DNA from: an uncultured Chloroflexota bacterium | Lineage (GTDB): Bacteria; Chloroflexota; Limnocylindria; Limnocylindrales; CSP1-4 | NCBI GenBank assembly: GCA_903924005.1 | Contig: CAIXZV010000096.1 | Location: 1 to 7,505, forward strand | Reading direction: 5' to 3' | DNA length: 7,505 bases | Shown: positions 1 through 7,000 of the stretch, in pieces | How the letters are laid out: each line of letters opens with the position of its first letter | Position numbering within the stretch: the stretch's first letter is position 1 | Made by a program: the position numbers and the translations under genes | The notes under the pieces: generated by a model | Told to the model about the DNA's origin: nothing | The model's database searches: none | What the model saw: only the letters and a program-made list of their open reading frames with translations

Positions 1-1749
1 GCAGTGGTGGCAGCGCAGCGAGCCGCCGGCCTGGTGGAAGACCAGCGGGCGCTCGCAGTCCGGACACGCCTGGACATGGCCGCAGTCGCGGCAAAGCACC
101 ACCGATGCCGAACCGCGGCGGTTGATCAACAGGATTGCGCGATCGCCCTTCTCCGTGTCCAGCGCGGCAAGGCCTTCCGCCAGCGCGTCTGAGAGCACGT
201 TTCGATTGCCGGCCGCCAGTTCGGCGCGCATGTCCACGGCCAGGACCACGGGCTCCTGCCCGGACGCTCGGACCGGCAGGACGGCTCGGCGCCACTCGCC
301 GGAGCGGGCACGGCCCATGGACTCCACCGCCGGGGTGGCGCTCCCCAGCACGATGGCCGCCCCAGCGCGGGCCGCCAGCGCCACCGCGGCATCCCGGGCC
401 TGGAAGCGCGGTGTCCGGTCGCTCTTGTAGGCCGGGTCGTGCTCCTCGTCCACGATGATCAGGCCCACATCCGCCAGCGGCGCCAGCAGCGCGGTCCGCG
501 TGCCGACAACCACATCCACGTCGCCCGCGCGGATGCGGCGCCACTCGTCGGCCCGCTCCCCTTCTCCCAGCCCGGAGTGGACCACGGCGATCCGCGCCGC
601 TAGATCCGCTCGCAGCCGATCCGTGATGGGGACCGACAGCGCGATCTCGGGTACCAGCAGCATGGCCGGGCGACCCGCAGCCAGCGACGCGGCGATCGCC
701 TCCACGTAGATGGCGGTCTTGCCGCCCGCGGTGACGCCGTCAAGGAGCAGCGGCGTGGGGTCGTGCGCATCCACCGCGGTCAGGATCAGGGTCAGCGCCG
801 CCGTCTGGTCCGGCGTCAGCGAAGAGCCGGCCGGTCTGGCGCCGCGCGTGGTGACGGGACGGGCCTCGAGCGGGCGGCGCGGACGCTCGCGTGCCTCCGT
901 GTAGACCAAGCCGCGACGGGCGAGGCCAGCCAGCGACGCGGCGCCGTGGCGCTCCGAGAGCGCGACCGTCGTGATGCCTTCGGCGCCCGGGACAGCCTCC
1001 GGCGAGGCGGCCAGCTCGTCCAGCACGGCCCGCTGGCGTGGTCCCAGCGGACGACCAGCAACGCGCTCCCCCGCCGCCAGCAAGGAAGCCGCCGCCGCGC
1101 CCTCGGCCGTGAGCCACGCGCGCCGCTCATACCGCGGCCCGGCCGACGCGCCCAGCAGCGTCCACTCGAGATCCACAAGACCGCTCTCCGCCAGCACCCG
1201 GAGGCGGCGCAGCAGCGCGGCGCGACCCTCAGGCGTGCCCAGATCGCGAACCACCCGGGGCTTCCCGCCCAGATCGTCCAGCAGGGCAATATCGGCCGCC
1301 GCCAGCCCGCCGCCGTCATCGGCGCCCAGGTGTCCCTCGCCGGCAGGCGTCAATTCCGCAACAAGCTCGAGTCGTTCCAGCAGCCCCGGCGGCAGCATCG
1401 CCCGGATGACCGCGGCCACGGGCGCAAGGTAGTGCGCGGCAATCGCGTCGGCCGTGGCCAGCGCCTGCGCCGGCAACAAGGGCCCGTCGCTGCGGATCCG
1501 CGCGCCGATGGGCCGAACCTCGTGGGCGGCATCGTCGCCAGCGGCCGCCGCCGCGCCCATGACGATGCCAAGCGCCTGTCGCCCGCCCTTGCCAAACGGG
1601 ACCAGCACGGCCTCGCCGGGCTCAAGAGCGGCAAGCGTCAGCGGAACTGCGTAGGTCCAGGTTCGGGGGCCAGCGCCGCCCGGCGCATCCACCGCCACGC
1701 GCACCTGCGGGAGCGCGTCGCGCGCCTGGCCCTCACCAAACGGCAGCAC
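1..1749 (-). CDS. priA: Primosomal protein N' (PriA replication-restart helicase), C-terminus beyond window
   Basis: PriA recognises abandoned replication forks, unwinds DNA 3' to 5' and loads the primosome. The visible 583 residues hold an N-terminal 3'-end-binding region (VRVAVDAP at about 16-23, VLVPFGKGG), a winged-helix region, and a superfamily 2 helicase core. That core shows LTPDQ (Q315), Walker A GVTAGGKT (338-345), GTRTALLAP, DEEHD (434-438), GSATP (469-473) and NRRG (543-546). The zinc-binding cysteines C553, C556, C562, C565, C580 and C583 have exactly the spacing of the first six of the eight in E. coli PriA; the last two and the remaining helicase domain lie past the left edge. 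The Walker lysine is about 114 residues later than in E. coli (K230), so the N-terminal region is long, as in some Gram-positive PriA. The GTG at 1749, 14 nt after gmk, is the best start. GTGs at 1704, 1698 and 1692 are alternatives, and no ATG fits. Confidence 0.95.
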   Translation of the reverse strand, partial: MLPFGEGQARDALPQVRVAVDAPGGAGPRTWTYAVPLTLAALEPGEAVLVPFGKGGRQALGIVMGAAAAAGDDAAHEVRPIGARIRSDGPLLPAQALATADAIAAHYLAPVAAVIRAMLPPGLLERLELVAELTPAGEGHLGADDGGGLAAADIALLDDLGGKPRVVRDLGTPEGRAALLRRLRVLAESGLVDLEWTLLGASAGPRYERRAWLTAEGAAAASLLAAGERVAGRPLGPRQRAVLDELAASPEAVPGAEGITTVALSERHGAASLAGLARRGLVYTEARERPRRPLEARPVTTRGARPAGSSLTPDQTAALTLILTAVDAHDPTPLLLDGVTAGGKTAIYVEAIAASLAAGRPAMLLVPEIALSVPITDRLRADLAARIAVVHSGLGEGERADEWRRIRAGDVDVVVGTRTALLAPLADVGLIIVDEEHDPAYKSDRTPRFQARDAAVALAARAGAAIVLGSATPAVESMGRARSGEWRRAVLPVRASGQEPVVLAVDMRAELAAGNRNVLSDALAEGLAALDTEKGDRAILLINRRGSASVVLCRDCGHVQACPDCERPLVFHQAGGSLRCHHC

Positions 1750-1763
1750 GGGCGTGTGGCCGC
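1750..1763 (-). other. gmk-priA intergenic gap (14 nt)
   Basis: This is the only gap between confidently called genes. It holds no promoter or terminator. A weak GAGCGG (1765-1760), 10 nt before the priA GTG and overlapping the gmk TGA, is the only Shine-Dalgarno-like element, so priA is probably translated at a modest level by coupling to gmk. Confidence 0.5.
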
Positions 1764-2393
1764 TCAGCGCACCCGGATCCGCCGCTCGGCGTTCCGGCGC
1801 TTCTCCTGGCTGATGATGGCCTCAATCTCGGCCGCAGTCCGCTCCACCTGGCCGGTCTCGTTCACCACCACGCGGTCGTAGTCGCCCTGGCGCGCGATCT
1901 CGATGGCGGCGTTGCGCTGGCGGACCTCCAGCTCGTCTGCGTTCTCCGTGGCGCGCGAGCGGAGCCGTTGAAACAGCGCCTCCATCGACGGCGGCACCAT
2001 GAAGACCAGGAGGGCATCGGGCACGCGCAGCTTCACCACCATCGCGCCCTGGACGTCGATCTTGAGGATGACATCGTGGCCTTCTGCAAGCGCCCCGGCC
2101 ACCTGCCGTCGCGGCGTTCCGTACCAGTGGCCGTGCACCTCGTTTGCCTCCAGCAGCTCGCCGGCATCACGCAGGGCAAGGAACGCAGGCTCCGTGACGA
2201 ACTGGTACGACACGTCGGGGATCTCGCCGGGCCGCGGCTGCCGCGTGGTGCACGTGACCACGTAGTGGTAGTCCGGGTCCCGTGGCCGGGCGCGCAGTGC
2301 GTCGATGATGGTGTCCTTGCCCACGCCGGACGGTCCGCTGATGATCACCAGCTGGGCGCCCGGGGCGCCCTCAAGCGCTTCAGGCACCGTCAT
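1764..2393 (-). CDS. gmk: Guanylate kinase
   Basis: This 209-residue cytoplasmic enzyme transfers phosphate from ATP to GMP to give GDP, essential for GTP, dGTP and nucleotide-signal supply. The P-loop GPSGVGKDT is at 20-28. The GMP-binding segment is TTRQPRPGE (49-57), then SYQF (62-65), EVHGHWYGTPR (85-95) and KIDVQGA (111-117). The lid is RLRSRATE (143-150), followed by the usual YDRVVVNE near the C-terminus. The length matches the family (about 200). The frame is open further upstream, to 2630, but that part lies within rluD and has no kinase character, so the ATG at 2393 is chosen. Two positions differ from the commonest consensus: D27 after the P-loop lysine, where S or G is usual, and A148 in the lid, where RGT is usual. 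Both look like lineage variation rather than loss of function. Confidence 0.97.
   Translation of the reverse strand: MTVPEALEGAPGAQLVIISGPSGVGKDTIIDALRARPRDPDYHYVVTCTTRQPRPGEIPDVSYQFVTEPAFLALRDAGELLEANEVHGHWYGTPRRQVAGALAEGHDVILKIDVQGAMVVKLRVPDALLVFMVPPSMEALFQRLRSRATENADELEVRQRNAAIEIARQGDYDRVVVNETGQVERTAAEIEAIISQEKRRNAERRIRVR
2380..2393 (-). other. 14-nt overlap of rluD 3' end and gmk start
   Basis: The gmk ATG (2393-2391) lies inside the last codons of rluD, whose TGA is at 2382-2380. Only a weak GGGA (2406-2403), 9 nt before the ATG, resembles a Shine-Dalgarno sequence. Translation of gmk therefore probably depends on ribosomes finishing rluD. Confidence 0.65.
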
Positions 2394-3513
2394 GCGGACG
2401 AGTCCCAGGCCTGTGGCCGGTTGACGCCTCACCGGCACGCAGCCCGTCAAGGGCGGCCTCAAGTTCGGCCGGCAGCGGCGCCTCAACACGGATGAGCTTG
2501 GCGGTGCTTGGCGAGACCAGCTCAACGCGCCATGCGTGGAGGAAGAGGCGCTCAAGCCCGTCGGGACCCTTGCGGGCCGTCCCCGTGCCGTACACGGGAT
2601 CACCTGCCACCGAATGGCCCAGAGCGGCAAAGTGGACGCGGATCTGGTGGGTACGACCGGTGATCAGGTCAAGCTCCAGCAGCGTCCATTCTGCAAACCG
2701 CTCGCGCACGCGGTAGCCGGTGACGGCGGCGCGGCCGTCGGAGACAACCGCCATGCGCTTGCGGTCCTTCGGGTCTCTGCCGATTGGCGCCTCGATCCGG
2801 CCGATCGCCGCGCTGACAGAGCCCTGCACAAGCGCGAGATACGTCTTGCGGACGCGGCGCGCCTTGAGCTGCGCCATCACGGACTGCTGTGCCGCGTCGT
2901 TGCGCGCCACGATGATCAGGCCCGACGTGTCGCGGTCAAGACGGTGGACGATGCCGGGCCGGGCGACGCCGGCGATGCCGCCGTAGTGGTCGCCGCGCGC
3001 GAGGAGCGCGTTGACAAGGGTGCCGCGCCAGTGGCCGGGCGCGGGGTGAACCACCAGACCCGCCTGCTTGTTCACAATGAGGATGTCGTCATCCTCGTAG
3101 GCGACGGTGAGCGGGATGGTGGGGTCCGGCTCAAGGTGGAACGGGATCTCGGGCGGCGGCACCTCCAGGGTGACCGCGCCGCCACGGACCTCGCTGTTGG
3201 CACGGAGGCGGCGCCCGGTGTCGTCCACCAGCAGCCCCTCGGAGATCAGCTTCTGCACGTACGAGCGCGACAGCCCGGTCCGGTCCGCAACAAATCGGTC
3301 CACGCGGCGGATGATCTGGCCTTCGGGGATCACAAGACGGCGCGGGCCGGGCGTAATTGACGGTGGGGCCGGCGTTAGCGGGAGGTCAGGCTCCAGATCC
3401 TCATCGCCCGCAAACTCGTCCTCTGCGACATCGAGGCCGGGCAGGACCGAGTCCAACAGCTCGGGCACATCCTCGGACTCCAGCGTGTCGTCCGGGCGGC
3501 CGTCGTCAGTCAT
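2380..3513 (-). CDS. rluD: RluA/RluD-family 23S rRNA pseudouridine synthase with S4 domain
   Basis: This 377-residue enzyme isomerises uridine to pseudouridine in RNA, most likely in 23S rRNA. An S4 RNA-binding domain (about 68-118: RRVDRFVADRTGLSRSYVQK then LISEGLLVDD) precedes the catalytic domain. That domain shows VNKQAGLVVHPAPG (147-160), the signature HRLDRDTSG (190-198) with catalytic D193, and GRTHQIRVH (286-294). S4 plus this core is the RluC/RluD arrangement. The exact uridine targets cannot be read from sequence, so the symbol reflects family and the lspA-rluD neighbourhood. The first ~57 residues are an extra acidic, proline-containing tail rich in D and E before the S4 domain. 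The C-terminal ~15 residues are a polar tail that overlaps the gmk start. The gene overlaps lspA by 8 nt and gmk by 14 nt. Confidence 0.93.
   Translation of the reverse strand: MTDDGRPDDTLESEDVPELLDSVLPGLDVAEDEFAGDEDLEPDLPLTPAPPSITPGPRRLVIPEGQIIRRVDRFVADRTGLSRSYVQKLISEGLLVDDTGRRLRANSEVRGGAVTLEVPPPEIPFHLEPDPTIPLTVAYEDDDILIVNKQAGLVVHPAPGHWRGTLVNALLARGDHYGGIAGVARPGIVHRLDRDTSGLIIVARNDAAQQSVMAQLKARRVRKTYLALVQGSVSAAIGRIEAPIGRDPKDRKRMAVVSDGRAAVTGYRVRERFAEWTLLELDLITGRTHQIRVHFAALGHSVAGDPVYGTGTARKGPDGLERLFLHAWRVELVSPSTAKLIRVEAPLPAELEAALDGLRAGEASTGHRPGTRPHDGA
3506..3513 (-). other. 8-nt overlap of lspA stop and rluD start
   Basis: The sequence ATGACTGA holds the rluD ATG (3513-3511) and the lspA TGA (3508-3506). 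GGGGGA at 3522-3517, 3 nt upstream, provides a Shine-Dalgarno-like site. This favours the ATG at 3513 over an in-frame TTG at 3534, which would lengthen the overlap to 29 nt. Confidence 0.7.
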
Positions 3514-4093
3514 TGGTCCCCCAGGACGCGACAACTGGGAAGAAGGCCATGGCGATGATCAGGATGATCGACGTTGTGATAGCGGCGTCTCCGATGTTGT
3601 AAGTCCAGAAGCGCGTGGGGCCGACGCCCATGTCGATCCAGTCCACCACAGCACCGTACCGGAGCCGGTCAAGGAAGTTGCCGATGGCCCCGCCCAGCAG
3701 CAGCCCAAGGGCGATGGTGGTGACGATGCCACGGCCGGATTTCCAGTGGTAGGCCATGATCCCGACGATCACCACCAGGGACACGATGGCAAATGCACTG
3801 GCCGACTGGGGCAGCATCCCGAAGAGGATGCCGCTGTTGCGGCCGTGGACCAGGCGCAGGTAGGTGCCGATGATGTTGGTGGCGTCCTTGCCCTCGACGA
3901 GGTTGGCAACCACCCAGGCCTTGGCGATCTGGTCGAGCGCGACGATGGCAACGGCGAGGACGCCAAACAGCAACCAGCGGCCAATCGACGGGCCGCGCCA
4001 GACCGGGGCGGCGGTGACCGCCTCAGCCTCTTCGTCGTCGTCGATGAACTCCTCGTCCAGCCCAGGCTCGGCCGGCGTGCCCGGTGTCGTCAT
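3506..4093 (-). CDS. lspA: Lipoprotein signal peptidase (signal peptidase II), with acidic N-terminal tail
   Basis: This 195-residue membrane aspartyl protease removes the signal peptide of prolipoproteins after Lgt has lipidated the lipobox cysteine; the family is the target of globomycin. Four hydrophobic segments are visible: about 38-56, 98-116, 122-140 and 167-188. Conserved features are DQIAK (54-58), RNSGILFG (85-92), GNFLDR (138-143) and YNIGDAAI (165-172). The catalytic pair is D142 and D169, separated by 27 residues as in the E. coli enzyme. The protein is about 30 residues longer than usual because of an acidic N-terminal stretch (about 9-25, with DEEFIDDDEEAE), expected to be cytoplasmic and disordered. 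The ATG at 4093 has a good GGAAGGGG site 4 nt upstream. An internal start would lose that site, so the extension looks real. It lies between ileS and an rluD-like gene, a common arrangement. Confidence 0.96.
   Translation of the reverse strand: MTTPGTPAEPGLDEEFIDDDEEAEAVTAAPVWRGPSIGRWLLFGVLAVAIVALDQIAKAWVVANLVEGKDATNIIGTYLRLVHGRNSGILFGMLPQSASAFAIVSLVVIVGIMAYHWKSGRGIVTTIALGLLLGGAIGNFLDRLRYGAVVDWIDMGVGPTRFWTYNIGDAAITTSIILIIAMAFFPVVASWGTND
4090..4093 (-). other. ATGA stop/start overlap coupling ileS to lspA
   Basis: The TGA of ileS (4092-4090) shares bases with the ATG of lspA (4093-4091). This four-base overlap is typical of termination-reinitiation coupling. The purine-rich GGAAGGGG at 4105-4098 on the minus strand, 4 nt before the ATG, acts as a good Shine-Dalgarno sequence and decides the lspA start. 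Confidence 0.8.
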
Positions 4094-7000
4094 GCTGCCC
4101 CTTCCGCGTCGATGACGCGGAGGGCAATCTGCGCCTCGCCTGCGTCCAGTTTCACCGCGGCAACCCGCAGGTCCGCGGGCGGCGCGTCACGCCGGATCTC
4201 ATCGGCCAGCGTGTCCGCGGCAACCCCGGCCAGATGCGGCTCCAAATCGGCGCCAATCCCGGCCACCCAGAGCGTGATCCGCGCATCGAGGTCCAGCTCG
4301 GCCTCCTTGCGGAGGTCCTGGATGGCGCGGCTCAGCTCGCGGGCGTCGCCCTCGGCGCGCAGCTCAGGGGTGATGACCGTGTCGATGATGGCAACGAGGC
4401 CGTCGTCATGCGCCACGGCTGTGCCAGGGCGCGGCGTGGCCTGGATCTCCACCTCGTCCGCGGCAAGCGTCAGCCCCACAAGGGTGACGGTGCCGTCCTT
4501 GTTGATGGTGAAGCGGCCTTCGCGAGCGGCGGCCATGACCGCCGGGATCTGCGCGCCAAGCTTCTTGCCAACCTTTGGCAGCAGCACCTTGACGCCGCGG
4601 TCCACAAGGTCCGATTCATCGCCGATCAGATCAACAACCTTGACGTTGGCCTCGGCCCGCACAAGCTCCAGCAGCGCGTCCAGCTCCCCCACGTCGCGTC
4701 CGGGCAGCGCTACCCAGAGGCGGGCGAGCGGCTGGCGAGCCTTGAGCCCGGCCTGTCCGCGCAGGGTCCGCGAGAGATCCACGGCCTTGCGGGCAACGGC
4801 CATGGCGTCCTCGAGTGCCGCATCGCGGAGCGGCGCCAGCTCGGCCGCCGGCCAGCCGGAGAGGTGCACGGAATCCGGCGCGGCCGGATCCAGGGATGCA
4901 ACAAGGTTCCCGTAGATGGATTCCGAGAGGAACGGCAGGATGGGCGCGACGGTCCGCGCAAGGGCCGTGAGCACGTCGTGCAGCGTGGCAAACGCCGAGT
5001 CCCGGTCCGCGCCCGTGCTGCGCGACATGCGCCTGCGCGAGAGGCGCAGGTACCAGGTGGAGAGATCGTCGATAAAGCCGTCAAGGTGGCGCGTCGCCGC
5101 CTCAACGTCGTAGTCGCGCAGCCTTGCCTCCACCTGCGCCGTGACGCCGGCCATCCGCGAGATGATCCAGCGGTCAAGCGGCGGACGCTCGGCGAGCGGC
5201 GGGGCGCCGACGGCTGGGGTCCACCCGGCCAGACGCGCGTACGTCACAAAGAACGAGTAGACGTTCCACAGCACCAGGAGCCCGCGGCGGGCCTCGTCTG
5301 CGGCATGCCAGCCAAACAGGATGTTGTCGTCCGGCCGTGCCGAGGCGTACATCCAGCGCATGACGTCCACGCCCATGCGCTCGGCCGCCTCGTCAAACTC
5401 GATGGCGTTGCCCCAGCTCTTGTGCATGGGCCGCCCGTCCTCGCCAAAGAGCGTGGCGTAGCCAAAGATCGTCTTGAAGGGCGCCTCGCGTCGGAGCACG
5501 GTGCTCATCGCAAGCATTGCGTAGAACCAGTTGCGGAACTGGCCCGGGAAGCTCTCGGTGATGAAGTCTGCCGGGAACCACTTCGCCCAGTAGTCCGGAT
5601 CCTCGCGGAAGTGGAGCGTGGAGAACGGCACAATCCCGGCGTCCAGCCAGGGGTTGCCCACGTCGGCGATGCGCGAGACCGGCTCCCCACAGCCGGGACA
5701 GGCGATCTGCACCTCGTCCACGTAGGGGCGGTGCGGCGTGTGGCCCTCAAAGGCCTCCCAGCCGGCGACGGCGCGGGTCTTGAGCTCCTCCCGCCCGCCA
5801 ATAACGTCAAACGCGCCGCAGGCCTTGCAGTCGTAGATGGGCAGGGCCAGACCGTAGTAGCGCTTCTTGGAGATCATCCAGTCGCGCATGTTGAGCAGCC
5901 AGTCCAGCTCCCGGTCATACCCAAAGCCCGGGATCCACCGGATCTGGTCCACGGACTCCATGATCTGGTAGCGCAGGCTTGCGTCCACCTGCTCCTTGGT
6001 CAGCGTCTCGCGCGGCTGGTCGTAGACCGGGCCCATGCTGACGTACCACTCGTCCACAAGCCGGAACAGCAGCGGCGTGCTGCAGCGCCAGCAGTGCGGG
6101 TACCGGTGGGTGTACGGCTCAAGGTGGTAGAAGAAGCCGCGCTGCTCAAGGTTGCTGACAACCTCCTCGGCCACTTCGGGGGCGTCCTTGCCGCTCAGCC
6201 AGCCAAAGCCGTCGTAGTAGCGGCCATCCTCATCGATGGGGCCGATGACCGGCAGACCGATGGCGTGGCCCAGCTGGTAGTCCTCTGCGCCGCAGCCGGG
6301 CGCGATGTGGACGATGCCCGTGCCCTCGTCCTCGCCCACCTGGTCCCACACAACCACCTTGTGCTGGTAGCCGGCCTCCGCGAAGGCCGTGGCCACGGCG
6401 GGAAGCTCGTCAAAGGGACCGGTGTAGGTCCAGCCGGCAAGGTCCTTGCCGGGACGCTCCTCAAGGATCTCAAACGGGCCGCGAAGGGCGCGCTTCAGGC
6501 TGCCCTTGCCAAGCCAGAAGGTGTCCGCACCCTGGCGCACACGCACGTACGGGAGCTCCTCGCCCACGGCGGCCGCAACGTTTGCCGCAAGCGTCCACGG
6601 CGTGGTGGTCCAGACCAGCAGCGCCTCGCCCGGGCGCTCGGACAGCGGGAAGCGGACGGTGAGCCCCGGATCCTCGCGGTCCTGGTAGCCCTCGTTCATC
6701 TCCATCTGGGAGAGCCCCGTGCCGCAGCGCGGGCACCACGGCATGGTGTCGTGGCCGCGGTAGACCCAGCCGCGCTTGTTGCACTCGGCGAGGAAGCCCC
6801 AGATGAGGTCGTTGTTCTCGTTGCTGAACGTGAAGTAGCTGCCGCCAAGCTCCGGCATGCCGAGGCGGCCCACGAGCATCTCCACCGTGTCCGTCACCGG
6901 GCCGTTGGGGCCCTGCACGGTGGTGATCTGGGTGGGGTCCTCACCCAGCATGTCGCGCAGGCGGAGCAGCTCGGCTGGGTCGTTCCAGTCCATCCAGTAG

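Noticed and set aside
763..1881. A 372-codon plus-strand open frame opposite priA and the gmk 3' end
   Set aside because: The protein is Arg/Gln-rich and featureless, and the opposite strand encodes PriA with its helicase and zinc motifs intact.
1764..2630. A longer gmk start giving a 288-residue protein
   Set aside because: The extra 79 residues overlap the rluD coding sequence and lack kinase features. The ATG at 2393 gives the normal family length.
3107..4915. A 602-codon plus-strand open frame opposite rluD, lspA and part of ileS
   Set aside because: The product is Ser/Ala/Arg-rich with no motif and spans three real minus-strand genes. It is a high-GC shadow frame.
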